Assembly (NCBI RefSeq): GCF_001953175.1
Contig: NZ_CP018258.1
Span: 1,268,210-1,332,209, forward strand
Reading direction: 5' to 3'
From: Dehalogenimonas formicexedens
Lineage (GTDB): Bacteria > Chloroflexota > Dehalococcoidia > Dehalococcoidales > Dehalococcoidaceae
DNA: 64,000 nt
Shown: positions 19,229 through 27,894 of the stretch, one piece after another
Layout: each line of letters starts with the position of its first letter
How positions within the stretch are numbered: position 1 is the stretch's first letter
Translations under genes and position numbers: made by a program
The notes under the pieces: model-generated
Databases searched by the model: none
What the model was told of the DNA's origin: nothing
The model's input: only the letters and a program-made list of their open reading frames with translations

Positions 19229-22200
19229 ATGGTTTCGTCACACGAAAATCTGCGTGAAGTTGAATTCCTGGAGCACATCGTCAACAGTACCGCTGCCTGC
19301 GTCGCAGTTGTCGAAGGCCGAGAGCTTCGCTACACCTTAGTCAACTCTAAGTTTCAAGAATTCCATCCTCAACCCCTGACGGGACGAAGATACAGAGATG
19401 CCTTCCCTGAAGCCGCCGCCGCAGGCGCGGAAGCCAAAATGCTTGCCGTTCTCGAAACCGGAGAACCATGGGACGTTGTTAATTATCCAGCCAAAGTTCC
19501 TTTGAAACCAGATGCCGTCTGGGAGGGGAGAGTCGTCCGTCTGACCGTGACCGAGGGAAGGGAGCCATCTCTCCTTGCAGTGTTCTGGGATGTCACTGAA
19601 CGCGCAAAGGCTGAAGAGGAAAGCCTCGCCAAAACCCGGTTAAATCAGATTTTATTGGACGCTTTCCCATGCGTAGCGCTGTTGCTCAGGCCGGAATCTC
19701 ACGTGATCGTCGCGATGAACAAGAAAGCCGCTCTGGAAGGATGCGTCATCGGCCAGACCTGCTATGGAAGTTGGGCAAAGCGAAGTACCCCTTGTCCATG
19801 GTGCCTGGCCCCGGTGGTCTGGAAAACCGGAAAGCCCCAATCTTCCGAACCAAGCGACGGCGGCATAACCTGGGATGCACATTGGATACGCATTAGTGAA
19901 GACCTTTATATGCATTTCGCGTTCGACATCACCGATCGCAGAAAAGTGGAAAAAGCGCTGATCGAGAGCGAGACTAAATATCGCGAGCTCTTCGAAAACG
20001 CGCAGATAGGTATGTTTATTTCAAGGCTTGACGGCTCCGAAATGCTCGATGCAAACGAGAGATACCTTGAGATGTTAGGTCTGTCTCGCGCCGAATTCAT
20101 CGGGAAACCCTCCCGGGATTTCTGGGCTAATCCTCTCCAGAGAGAGAAAATGGTCAACATTCTTAAGTCCGAGGGCAGGGTAACAAACTTCGAATGCCAA
20201 CTGATCACCAAGCATAATGGGGTACGTGATTTCCTTACATCGCTAACACTTAACCCGGATAACAAGACGCTCCATGGATCGATTATCGATATTACAGAGC
20301 GCAAGAAGGCCGAAGATGACTTAAACGAAAGCGAACACTTCACCCGGACGCTGTTGAATACCACCCCGGAACTGATCTATGTCCACGACATTAGGACGAA
20401 CAGCAATGTGTATGCCAACCGTTCGGTAATGGATTTCCTGGGCTACACTTCCGGAGAGGTGCAAGCCATGGGATCATCGCTCTTCAATAACATTCTGCAC
20501 CCTGACGATGCGAACCTGGTGGCCGTCCATCATTCCAGATGCGCTCATGCCAGTGATGACGATATCCTGGAATTGACTTACCGGATGAAGAACAGAGACG
20601 GGAAATGGCGTTACCTTCGATCCCGAGATGTGCCCTTCAGGCGAGATACCGTGGGAAATGTCACCCAGATCCTCGGCGTTACAGAAGACATCACCGAACA
20701 GCTGATGAAATCCCGGATGGTCGAGGAGAGCGAAGCCAAGTTCCGGGCGGTATTCGAAAATGCCCACGAAGGTATAGTGCTTATCGACTACGAAAGCGGG
20801 ACGATTGTCGATTGTAATCCGGAGTATGAGCGACAGACTGGAAGAGACCAGGCGACCCTGAAGAAGATGAAGATATGGGAAATTCGCCCGCCTGACCAGA
20901 AAGAACAAAACAAAGTTATCTTCGAAAGAATCAAGAAGACAGGTGGAGGACGATCTAGCGAAACCGGCTACCAAAGGCCTGATGGGACTATCATTCCGAT
21001 AGAATTTACGTCGTCAATCGTAGAGATGAGCGGCCGGAAGTATTTTCTCGGCGTCACGAGGGATATTTCCGAAAAGAAAAAGGCTGAGATCGAGCAACAA
21101 CGGTTTCGCGATAAAGCCGAGATGGCTGCCCGCCTGGCGGCTGTGGGCGAAATGGCCTCAGGCATAGCCCATGAGATAAATAATCCGCTAACCGGAGTTG
21201 TCGGTTTCTCCGAACTGCTCGTTGAGAGGGATGACCTGCCCGATGAGGTAAGGGAAGACCTCAAGATCATCCGAGACGGAGGCCGGCGGGTCAAAGAGAT
21301 CGTCGGACGGATGCTTACTTTCGCCAGGCAGCAAAAACCGTTAAGGGTGGCCAGTTCCATCACCGAACTTATCGACAACACCCTTGAAATCAGGTCCTAC
21401 GTACTTAAGACGGCAAATATTGAAGTGATCAAGGACTACTCTCCAAACCTGCCGTGGCTTATAGTGGATCCGGGGCAACTACAGCAGGTATTTCTCAACA
21501 TCATAGTCAATGCCGAATATGCCATGAAGCAAGCCCACAATAGAGGCAAACTTACCATCAAAGCGGAGAACTGTGGCGAAATAGTCCGCTTCTCCTTTAC
21601 CGATGATGGGCCGGGGATGAGCCGGGAAACGCTAAGCAAACTTTTCCAGCCTTTCTTTACCACCAAAGCGCCGGGTGAGGGTACCGGGCTAGGTTTGGCG
21701 CTCTCTTACGGCATAATCAAGGAGCATGACGGCACAATTAAGGCCGAGAGCTCCGAGGGGTGTGGTTCCACCTTCGTTATCGATCTGCCGATCGGTTTTT
21801 CGGTGCTCCCTGTCCAGGAAGGAGACTCAACAAACCCCGTGGCGTCTATTCGTTTTGCGAGTAGCAACTCTCGTGTGTTAGTTATCGACGATGAAGACAC
21901 TGTGCGCTCTGTAACCAAAGCGATATTGGAGAGGAATGGTTACGATACTGCGACGGAACCCGACCCGCTCGTAGCGCTGGAACGTTTGAAAACTGAACAT
22001 TTCGACGCAGTCCTATGCGACATCAGAATCCCCGATCTTTCCGGGATGGAGTTGTATGAAAGGCTGATCCGGGAAAACCCCGAGCTGGCCAAAAAGGTAA
22101 TATTTATCACAGGCGACGTTTCCGACGCAGCAACCAGGGAATACCTGGAATCTCACGATATACCGTTTATCACCAAGCCCTTCGATCAGGATTCATTGCT

Positions 22201-22237
22201 CAATAAAATATGGGATATCACCTCAAAGGGTGGTTGA
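19229..22237 (+). CDS. Hybrid multi-PAS sensor histidine kinase with C-terminal receiver
   Basis: A 1002-aa soluble sensor. About five PAS-type domains occupy residues 10-625, several ending in DITERKKAE-type linkers. The second contains a cysteine group (TCYGSWAKRSTPCPWC, about 177-192) that could bind metal or sense redox state. The HisKA H-box is AHEINNPLTG with His648; the HATPase has DDGPGMS and GEGTGLGL. A receiver follows with the phospho-acceptor Asp931 (LCDIRIPD). No transmembrane segment and no response regulator next to it. RBS GGAGG before the ATG. Multi-PAS kinases are common regulators near rdh genes, but no rdh gene is adjacent. Confidence 0.9.
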   Translation: MVSSHENLREVEFLEHIVNSTAACVAVVEGRELRYTLVNSKFQEFHPQPLTGRRYRDAFPEAAAAGAEAKMLAVLETGEPWDVVNYPAKVPLKPDAVWEGRVVRLTVTEGREPSLLAVFWDVTERAKAEEESLAKTRLNQILLDAFPCVALLLRPESHVIVAMNKKAALEGCVIGQTCYGSWAKRSTPCPWCLAPVVWKTGKPQSSEPSDGGITWDAHWIRISEDLYMHFAFDITDRRKVEKALIESETKYRELFENAQIGMFISRLDGSEMLDANERYLEMLGLSRAEFIGKPSRDFWANPLQREKMVNILKSEGRVTNFECQLITKHNGVRDFLTSLTLNPDNKTLHGSIIDITERKKAEDDLNESEHFTRTLLNTTPELIYVHDIRTNSNVYANRSVMDFLGYTSGEVQAMGSSLFNNILHPDDANLVAVHHSRCAHASDDDILELTYRMKNRDGKWRYLRSRDVPFRRDTVGNVTQILGVTEDITEQLMKSRMVEESEAKFRAVFENAHEGIVLIDYESGTIVDCNPEYERQTGRDQATLKKMKIWEIRPPDQKEQNKVIFERIKKTGGGRSSETGYQRPDGTIIPIEFTSSIVEMSGRKYFLGVTRDISEKKKAEIEQQRFRDKAEMAARLAAVGEMASGIAHEINNPLTGVVGFSELLVERDDLPDEVREDLKIIRDGGRRVKEIVGRMLTFARQQKPLRVASSITELIDNTLEIRSYVLKTANIEVIKDYSPNLPWLIVDPGQLQQVFLNIIVNAEYAMKQAHNRGKLTIKAENCGEIVRFSFTDDGPGMSRETLSKLFQPFFTTKAPGEGTGLGLALSYGIIKEHDGTIKAESSEGCGSTFVIDLPIGFSVLPVQEGDSTNPVASIRFASSNSRVLVIDDEDTVRSVTKAILERNGYDTATEPDPLVALERLKTEHFDAVLCDIRIPDLSGMELYERLIRENPELAKKVIFITGDVSDAATREYLESHDIPFITKPFDQDSLLNKIWDITSKGG

Positions 22238-22393
22238 TACTGGATGTGTTTACACGCGACCGCAGGTATTCTTTATATTTTCGATTAATGCGCCCTGCCG
22301 TAAAAGCCCGCGACCACAATCGCCTCCTCGTTACCGTCGGCGAGCGCCCGGGAATTGGCTGTCGTAAGCGGGCGAGGAGAAAGCGGTGTTCGC
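22238..22393. repeat. Short repeat remnants between kinase and lipoprotein genes
   Basis: Convergent intergenic region with fragments such as GTCGTAAGCGGGCGAGGAG (22363-22381), resembling the inner part of the CCTCACCCT-type element at 18782 and 25285. No gene or clear terminator seen. Confidence 0.35.
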
Positions 22394-22957
22394 CTAGTGG
22401 ACGTTGTGGGCAGCGTTGGCAATCGCCTGGGATGTGGCCTGGTAGAGGTTTCCCATGGCTATAGCCGGGGCATCGCCGAGAAGTGTGGACGTGGTAGCGG
22501 CTGTCTGCGTGGGAATGGCGTCGATGAAAAGTTCGGCGGCATCGAACCTGGGAGCGGGAGTTCCGGAGACCACTTCCGCCGAGAAACTCAATTTGATGCC
22601 GTCCCATTGCGGCGAAGCCAACGAGAATTCAACGGTGTTGTTTCCGATGGTGAGCAGGGCCTTCGGAGAATTGGTCCGGTAGCCTTCGGAGTCAGAGTTC
22701 CAAGCGTCGATGAATTGGGCGACGGCAAGATGGCCCTCGATCCGATCAGGGGCCTGGGCGACAAAAAAGAGGCGGGGCGAAGCCATTTCCAGGGACAAAA
22801 CGCCGTTCTCAAAAGCGCCGTGCGATACCGTCTGGAACAGGAAGAAGGATGGAGCCTGGGCGGCATCTTCTTTGGTTTTGCCGCAGCCGGCCAGGACGGA
22901 GACGATCAGAGCCACGGACGCAACCAGGCTAAATGCTTTTGTCAGACGGTTCATCAC
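22394..22957 (-). CDS. Putative lipoprotein, unknown function
   Basis: A 187-aa protein with a lipoprotein signal: MNRLTKAF, a hydrophobic stretch, then lipobox VLAGC with Cys at about 25, so it should be anchored to the outside of the cytoplasmic membrane. The mature part is beta-rich (FENGVLSLEM, NNTVEFSLASPQWDGIKLSF). No family recognised. Monocistronic in appearance. Confidence 0.75.
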   Translation of the reverse strand: MMNRLTKAFSLVASVALIVSVLAGCGKTKEDAAQAPSFFLFQTVSHGAFENGVLSLEMASPRLFFVAQAPDRIEGHLAVAQFIDAWNSDSEGYRTNSPKALLTIGNNTVEFSLASPQWDGIKLSFSAEVVSGTPAPRFDAAELFIDAIPTQTAATTSTLLGDAPAIAMGNLYQATSQAIANAAHNVH

Positions 22958-23024
22958 GGTTCGGCCTCAAACGGTTTTGGCGGGTATTGTAACATATCGG
23001 GCAGTGTACAAGCCCTCACCACCG

Positions 23025-23099
23025 GCCCTACATTTGGATCGGTGGACTATTCGGGGACGATTGCCACGCCTCCGATTGCATCGCGGACTCGCAAAGACA
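23025..23099. repeat. Dispersed GACGATTGCC/CGCAAAGACA element, copy 2
   Basis: CCCTACATTTGGATCGG, then ACTATTCGGGGACGATTGCC and finally TCGCGGACTCGCAAAGAC. Closely matches 25080-25152 over its whole length and the cores at 18836-18890 and 25330-25378. Confidence 0.7.
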
Positions 23100-23122
23100 G
23101 TTTTGGGTTTAATCGGGTAATA

Positions 23123-23410
23123 CTACCCGCCCCGTTTTATCCGATCAATTTCTTTTTGTATCGCCGATTTTTCGGACTGAAAGGTGGTACGGAAAACATA
23201 GACATCCAGGAAGTTCCAGACGACAAAGACGCCCCAGATGCCGAGCGGCCACAGGAACCACTTGTAGCCCTGGCCGGACAACGCCCAAATGACGATAAGC
23301 ACCGCGTTAATCGCCACGTACGATCCAAGGTGGCCGAGGAACTCTCTCTTTTTCTTGACCCTTCGCTTGGCTTCTTCCAGGATTTCCTGTTCCGTCATTC
23401 CGGTATCCAT
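23123..23410 (-). CDS. 2TM-domain small membrane protein
   Basis: A 95-aa protein with a charged N-terminal helix (EEAKRRVKKKREFLGHLGSY), two hydrophobic segments (VAINAVLIVIWALSG and FLWPLGIWGVFVVWNFLDVYVF) and a charged tail (EKSAIQKEIDRIKR). This matches the 2TM-domain family, sometimes fused to histidine kinases or HTH proteins but here standing alone. AGAGGG upstream of the ATG. Function unknown. Confidence 0.75.
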   Translation of the reverse strand: MDTGMTEQEILEEAKRRVKKKREFLGHLGSYVAINAVLIVIWALSGQGYKWFLWPLGIWGVFVVWNFLDVYVFRTTFQSEKSAIQKEIDRIKRGG

Positions 23411-23744
23411 GTTTTCGCCCTCTCTTCGGACTATTTAACCGCAGTCGCGATCAACACACAAACGAGACCGTTCTTCTTCAGCTTCGGCCATCCGTTCATG
23501 CTGTGTGTATCCGGCGGTGATGCTGAAATCGTCGAAAAGGCTGTAATCGGAAATAATCGGATAATCCATCGTGCTCATGTCAGTGCAATTTTCCCGGTCT
23601 GAATTGTTCTCTGTTGTTTCCCGGGACTTCTCCATGTGACAAGTTTATCCGAAAGGCAGAGAAGGTCAACCAGCCTTTAGCATAGACTTTCACCTGTACT
23701 TTCGGGGAGTTTTGACACCGAGGCGAGGGAGGTTGCAGGGGGTG

Positions 23745-24887
23745 CTAGAACGGTTCTTCTGCCCCTTTGTAACCCTCGTCCTGATACTCTTCCCGCTCTT
23801 CCGCCAGCGCATGACCGACATGAGTAGGCCGGGTGGGCTCGGGGATCGTCTTGGGCAGGAAGTTCTTGAGCACGCCGAGGGACTTATCGGTTTTGGCAAT
23901 CGAGGCGGCGCTGTCGGTCTCGATGCCACACATGGCGCGGATGGCATCGATGTTTTCAGGTATGGTGATGGCCTCGTTGTGAACCTGGAAGACAAGGTAA
24001 AGCTCCCGCTCGTCCGCCGCCAGGGCATCCTCCCAGACCGCCACTTCCCACATATCATTGCGCGGCCGCCCGAGGTCCCGCATCAGCTCGATGACGGAGT
24101 TCAGCGCCACCAGCCCGTCCGAAGACCGGACGAAGGAGATCCTCGGCTCCTCCCAGAGAGCCTGCCGCAGTTCGGCGAGGCTGACCGGCCGATTGGTCTC
24201 CACCATGGAATAGTGGATGTGGGACAGGTTGTAGGGACCGGCGCCGGCCATGGTAGTGATGTCGAGGCCGGGGATGACGGTGCAGGCATCGGGGCCCTGG
24301 TGGGAGGGGACCTTGGTCTCGGGGATGACGGTATTGATCATGCCGTCGCGGTGGCTTTCCCAGGGGTCGGTGCCGCGGCGAAGCAGGACCGCCCGGCTGC
24401 GCTTGATCCAGCCGCGCTTATTGAGGGCGTTGTTGACCCGGCATAGGGCGGTGGTGTTGCAGGAGACGACGCGGACGAAGTCCTTGTTGACGGCCTGATC
24501 ATAGTTGACCTGGGCGACAAACGACAGGCCGGTCAGTTCATGCTTCTCGGCGCCCTGGAAAATGGCCTTGACGCGGTGTTTTTCATAGAGAGGCTTGTTC
24601 TCGGCACCGATGCCCTTGGGGGCGCAATCGACGATGATGTCGCTCTGCTTGATCAGGTCTTCCAGGGAACCGGCGGTGGGGATGTGGGCTTCGGTCATCA
24701 TCTGGCGGCGGTCGGGCCGGACGCTGAAGATGGGGTAGCCCCTTTCGGCGGCGATGCGGACGCGGTAGTCGGCGTTGACGGCGGTGACGCCGCTTATTTC
24801 CATGTCGTCCTGGAGCGAGACGGCATCGGCGACGCGCTTGCCGATGACGCCGTAACCGTTGATGCCGACGCGGACCTTACCGTTCAT
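23745..24887 (-). CDS. Type II (archaeal-type) glyceraldehyde-3-phosphate dehydrogenase
   Basis: A 380-aa phosphorylating GAPDH of the archaeal class, acting in gluconeogenesis or glycolysis with NAD(P). Evidence: NAD-binding start VRVGINGYGVIGKRVADAV, KGIGAENKPLYE, AIFQGAEKHE, the catalytic Cys in VVSCNTTALCRVNNAL and the following RGTDPWESHRDGMINTVIP. It is unlike the usual bacterial GapA. The second ATG (24887) is chosen because AGGAGGG lies 5 nt before it; the first ATG is only 2 nt from it. The C-terminal tail is acidic and poorly conserved. Confidence 0.9.
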   Translation of the reverse strand: MNGKVRVGINGYGVIGKRVADAVSLQDDMEISGVTAVNADYRVRIAAERGYPIFSVRPDRRQMMTEAHIPTAGSLEDLIKQSDIIVDCAPKGIGAENKPLYEKHRVKAIFQGAEKHELTGLSFVAQVNYDQAVNKDFVRVVSCNTTALCRVNNALNKRGWIKRSRAVLLRRGTDPWESHRDGMINTVIPETKVPSHQGPDACTVIPGLDITTMAGAGPYNLSHIHYSMVETNRPVSLAELRQALWEEPRISFVRSSDGLVALNSVIELMRDLGRPRNDMWEVAVWEDALAADERELYLVFQVHNEAITIPENIDAIRAMCGIETDSAASIAKTDKSLGVLKNFLPKTIPEPTRPTHVGHALAEEREEYQDEGYKGAEEPF

Positions 24888-25385
24888 CATGCCCTCCTGA
24901 AATTCGAGTGCGTGGTAAAACACAGTCTAGCATAAGAGGATTCGGGAAAGTAAGGCGGGTGAGGAATAATCCGATAATACCAATTTCAAATTATCCAATT
25001 TCCAATGCCATGCCGATCCGGTCTGGGTATAGTGGAATCAGATGTCTTCTTGGGCAAGGCGGGCGGGTTAAAAACCCGACCCTACGTTTGGATCGGGGTA
25101 CTATTCGGGGAAGATTGCAACAGCCCGATTTCATCGCGGGCTCGTAAAGACATGGATGGAGGGGTCGGGCGGGGAGGATGGAATAACGATAGATTCCGGC
25201 TTCCGCCGGAATGACAACATGAAAGGGCAACCGCGAGGGCGACGCGTTCGCGATCGCCCCTACAAGAACGTTGGCATCGTGCTGCCCTCACCCTAGCCCT
25301 CTCCCGCCGTCAACGGGCGAGGGGATAACCGATGGGACGATTGCCACGGAGCCGATTTCGTCGCAGGTTCGTTAAACCCCTTGGA
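24888..25385. repeat. Repeat cluster between GAPDH and ABM-like genes
   Basis: No gene found in about 500 bp. Elements in order: GGGCGGGTTAAAAACCCGACC hairpin leading into a GATTGCA-type element (25080-25152); the inverted element ATTCCGGCTTCCGCCGGAAT (25192-25211); GGCGACGCGTTCGCGATCG (25238 on); the CCTCACCCTAGCCCTCTCCC element (25285-25324); and a GACGATTGCCACG element (25330-25378). Dense stacking of different repeat types suggests a tolerated insertion zone. Confidence 0.65.
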
Positions 25386-25682
25386 CTAAGACAAAGCCTG
25401 AACGGCGACCTCGTACATATCAACCTCGGGGTTCGCCGCATCGATATTTCTCGCTGCCGCCGACCTAAGCTTGTTCGCCTCTTCTGAACTCGATTGCATA
25501 TCTTTTTCAGTAGCCCACATGGTAATACCAAGGTGTCGACCGGTCTTGCGATTAACCAGCAGCAGCCCGCCTTTGAAGCCGGGGAGTTTCCGAGCCTGGG
25601 GAAGCATGCCGTCGCGGAAATCCTTGACCCCCTGTTCGATTTTATCAGAAGCGCTTTTCATGACCGTGACTCTTGCAAACAT
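25386..25682 (-). CDS. Antibiotic-biosynthesis-monooxygenase (ABM)-like protein
   Basis: A 98-aa protein of dimeric alpha/beta-barrel type: MFARVTVMKSASDKIEQGVK at the N-terminus, LPGFKGGLLLVNRKTGRHLGITMW in the middle and VDMYEVAVQ at the end. Such domains act as small oxygenases, haem-degrading proteins or stress sensors. The ATG at 25682 has a strong GGAGAGGAGG; the longer frame upstream lacks one. A 20-bp palindrome (25802-25821) lies 120 bp upstream. Confidence 0.75.
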   Translation of the reverse strand: MFARVTVMKSASDKIEQGVKDFRDGMLPQARKLPGFKGGLLLVNRKTGRHLGITMWATEKDMQSSSEEANKLRSAAARNIDAANPEVDMYEVAVQALS

Positions 25683-25801
25683 AGATTCCTCCTCTCCTGA
25701 TTTTGAGTATTTCATTTGAAGCATCAACAGATTCAGATAATCGGGCAAATCCGTATAATGGATATCCAAACAATTATTTGCTCCCGCGGGGGGGTCAAGG
25801 C

Positions 25802-25821
25802 AATACGTAGAAATACCTATT
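25802..25821. promoter_or_regulatory. 20-bp palindromic site C
   Basis: AATACGTAGAAATACCTATT, half-sites AATACGTA and (reversed) AATAGGTA around a 4-bp centre. It differs at 2 of 20 positions from the reverse complement of the site at 54171-54190. It lies 20 bp upstream of the SPFH -35 and also upstream of the ABM-like gene, so its target is ambiguous. Confidence 0.55.
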
Positions 25822-25841
25822 TCAGGGCATTTCCGGAACTA

Positions 25842-25886
25842 TTGACAAGCACCTGATATGATATTATTATGATATCATTTTGATAT
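25842..25886 (+). promoter_or_regulatory. SPFH-Arc operon promoter with iterated TGATAT operator
   Basis: TTGACA (25842-25847), 17 bp, TATTAT (25865-25870). TGATAT occurs at 25854, 25859, 25870 and 25881; the last three are exactly 11 bp apart, one helical turn. Ribbon-helix-helix proteins often bind short repeats at such spacing, and the operon's second gene encodes one. Confidence 0.65.
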
Positions 25887-25902
25887 TATGAAAGGATCGG
25901 AA

Positions 25903-26778
25903 ATGGAAAAAACCGTCAAAGCCTTGCCCGGGTACCCCATGCTGATCACGGCGATCGTCATCCTCGGGCTATCTATCTGGCTGATGGTAGCCTACACCGC
26001 TAATCCGAACGTTGCGGAGATTATCCTGTTCGTCCTGGGTTACCTGGTATCGGTTTTAATCTTCGCCGGGCTGTTCGTAGTCAACCCGAACGAAGCCAAG
26101 GTGCTGATCCTCTTCGGCAAATATACCGGGACGGTGCGCCAGAATGGCTTCTTCTGGGCCAACCCGTTCCTGACCAAGAAAAAGATCAGCCTCAGAGCCC
26201 GGAACCTTTCAGGACAGAAGCTCAAGGTAAACGACAAAGTCGGCAACCCCATCGAGATCGCCGCGGTTATCGTGTGGCAGGTCAAAGACACCTTCAAGGC
26301 CAGCTTCGACGTCGATAACTACGAGGATTACGTCATTATCCAGTCCGAAGCCGCCGTGCGCCACCTGGCGCAGCAGTACCCGTATGACTCGTTCGAAAAC
26401 GAAGAGCAGGAAGAGGGCCTGACCCTGCGTTCCGGCGCCGACCAAGTCAACAGGCTCCTAGAAGCCGAACTCCAGGAGCGCCTCAGCCGCGCCGGTGTGG
26501 CCATCATCGAGGCCCGGATCAGCCACCTGGCCTACGCCCCTGAGATCGCCGAGGCCATGCTCAGGCGGCAGCAGGCGACAGCAGTGGTGGCCGCCCGGAG
26601 CCGCATCGTCCAGGGCGCCGTCAGCATGGTCGAGATGGCCCTCAGCCAACTGTCCGAGCGCCACCTGGTCGAACTCGATGAGGAACGGCGGGCGGCCATG
26701 GTCAGCAACCTGCTGGTGGTCCTGTGCTCCGAGTCTGCCGCTTCGCCGGTGATCAATGCGGGAACGCTGTATCAATGA
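25903..26778 (+). CDS. SPFH/Band-7 membrane protein
   Basis: A 291-aa protein with two N-terminal hydrophobic helices (about 12-30 and 40-61) and an SPFH domain (VVNPNEAKVLILFGKYTGTVRQNGFFWANPF, then IEIAAVIVWQVKDTFKASFDV). A helical C-terminal part follows (LEAELQERLSRAGVAIIEARISHLAYAPEIAEAMLRRQQA). SPFH proteins form membrane scaffolds. The ATG at 25903 is preceded by AAAGGATCGG; the ATG 15 nt earlier has no site. The stop overlaps the next start (ATGA), so the pair is coupled. Confidence 0.88.
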   Translation: MEKTVKALPGYPMLITAIVILGLSIWLMVAYTANPNVAEIILFVLGYLVSVLIFAGLFVVNPNEAKVLILFGKYTGTVRQNGFFWANPFLTKKKISLRARNLSGQKLKVNDKVGNPIEIAAVIVWQVKDTFKASFDVDNYEDYVIIQSEAAVRHLAQQYPYDSFENEEQEEGLTLRSGADQVNRLLEAELQERLSRAGVAIIEARISHLAYAPEIAEAMLRRQQATAVVAARSRIVQGAVSMVEMALSQLSERHLVELDEERRAAMVSNLLVVLCSESAASPVINAGTLYQ

Positions 26779-26972
26779 TCATGGCGCCGGATGATGAGAT
26801 GGCTAAACCCAGGCGCAAGAGCTTTCTGCTACGCATCGACGAGCGCTTGCTGACCGAGCTTAACCGCTGGGCGGACCAGGAGTTCAGGAGCCTGAACGGG
26901 CAGATCGAGATGATCCTGCAGCGGGCGGTTAATGATCGGAGAAAACGCCCTGACGAGTTGGGCCCGCGATAG
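26775..26972 (+). CDS. Arc/CopG-like ribbon-helix-helix DNA-binding protein
   Basis: A 65-aa protein: KPRRKSFLLRIDERLLTELNRWADQEFRSLNGQIEMILQ fits one beta-strand (SFLLRI) and two helices of an Arc-type ribbon-helix-helix fold that binds DNA as a dimer. It overlaps the SPFH gene by 4 nt, a pairing seen in many bacteria. The iterated TGATAT boxes over the operon promoter are its likely autoregulatory operator (inference). Confidence 0.82.
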   Translation: MIMAPDDEMAKPRRKSFLLRIDERLLTELNRWADQEFRSLNGQIEMILQRAVNDRRKRPDELGPR

Positions 26973-27087
26973 CGTAAGATACAACTAAGCGGATATAGAC
27001 GTTAAAAACCTGACGAGGAAATTCGGCGAAATCCCAGCGGTCGAAGACGATTCTTTCCTATCAACGAGGCTCCGCGGGCCTTAGAGT

Positions 27088-27777
27088 CTATCTGTGTCCC
27101 TGATTTTTGACGACCATCACGGAAGTCAGGCGATAATCGGTGTCTTTTACCTCGGCAAGGGTAGTCGGGTGAATCTGTTCATCTTCCATGGTCATATATT
27201 CACATACGAGCACCGGAGTTTCGGGGGCAAGCCCGTGTTCTAGCAGGTAAGCCGCCGTCTCTCGCGGTACCTGGGTTTCATTGGTCAGAGCCAGCAGGTG
27301 CCGACCGATCCTAAAACTGTCTACCAAAAATTTCAGCTTTCTTTGTTTCTCAGCTTCACGGCCATCATGAAACGAAACCAATACTGACTCATCCAGGCAG
27401 ATGCGCGCTGCCGCGGCCGCGAACTGAGCCGCCCCAGCGGATGGAATAATCCGGATATCAAAACCATCGAATACTTCGAGGACCTGCGCCAGGCTGGAAG
27501 ACACGCACGGATCCCCGACCCTCAGGACAGCGACCGTTTCTCCGGTGGTTCGCGCCTGTTCAGCGGCATCTTTTTCTTTCTGGAGATAGTTCCTGGTTTC
27601 CTGGAAAAACAAGGTTTTCCCTTTTACGAGGTCTTTCACCGGCTTAAGCGACCAGTCCCAAGCCAGGATGAGATGTGATTCCTTTATGGCTTCCTCCGCC
27701 GCATGGGTCAGCCACTTTGGCGAACCACCAGGTCCTATTCCAACGATATAACAGATTGGCATTCGATGTTGAACCAT
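27088..27777 (-). CDS. cbiE: Precorrin-6Y / cobalt-precorrin C5-methyltransferase-like (CbiE)
   Basis: A 229-aa SAM-dependent tetrapyrrole methyltransferase: N-terminal YIVGIGPGG, LRVGDPCVSSSL, IIPSAGAAQFAAA and HLLALTNETQVPRETAAYLLEHG, in the order of CbiE (C5-methylation during cobalamin synthesis). The decarboxylating CbiT partner is not adjacent, so it may act in corrinoid salvage or be a lone remnant. It lies next to an rdhA, whose cofactor is a corrinoid. A GGGGGGAAAG sequence precedes the ATG. Confidence 0.75.
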   Translation of the reverse strand: MVQHRMPICYIVGIGPGGSPKWLTHAAEEAIKESHLILAWDWSLKPVKDLVKGKTLFFQETRNYLQKEKDAAEQARTTGETVAVLRVGDPCVSSSLAQVLEVFDGFDIRIIPSAGAAQFAAAAARICLDESVLVSFHDGREAEKQRKLKFLVDSFRIGRHLLALTNETQVPRETAAYLLEHGLAPETPVLVCEYMTMEDEQIHPTTLAEVKDTDYRLTSVMVVKNQGHR

Positions 27778-27842
27778 TCTTTCCCCCCAAAAATAGCCTG
27801 TTAATGATAACAGGTTCGACTGAGAGACACCTCAAAATTTAA

Positions 27843-27876
27843 CAAGACAGAGGCAGCGATCGCTGCCTCTGTCTTG
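27843..27876 (-). terminator. 34-bp perfect palindrome / terminator after orphan rdhA
   Basis: A perfect palindrome with 17-bp arms beginning CAAGACAGAGGCAGCG and no loop bases, 18 bp past the rdhA stop. On the minus strand it is followed by TTAAATTTT, consistent with termination of the rdhA message. Confidence 0.7.
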
Positions 27877-27894
27877 ACTTTAACCAGATCACTA

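Noticed and set aside
22355-23602. 415-aa plus-strand frame
   Set aside because: Runs antisense through the lipoprotein and 2TM genes and across repeats; the minus-strand genes have signals and domains.
23435-23635. 66-aa minus-strand frame upstream of the 2TM gene
   Set aside because: No ribosome-binding site before either ATG and no recognisable feature; possible but not supported.
18641-25385. CRISPR array in the repeat-rich intergenic regions
   Set aside because: Repeats differ in type, spacing and orientation; there is no regular repeat-spacer pattern and no cas gene.
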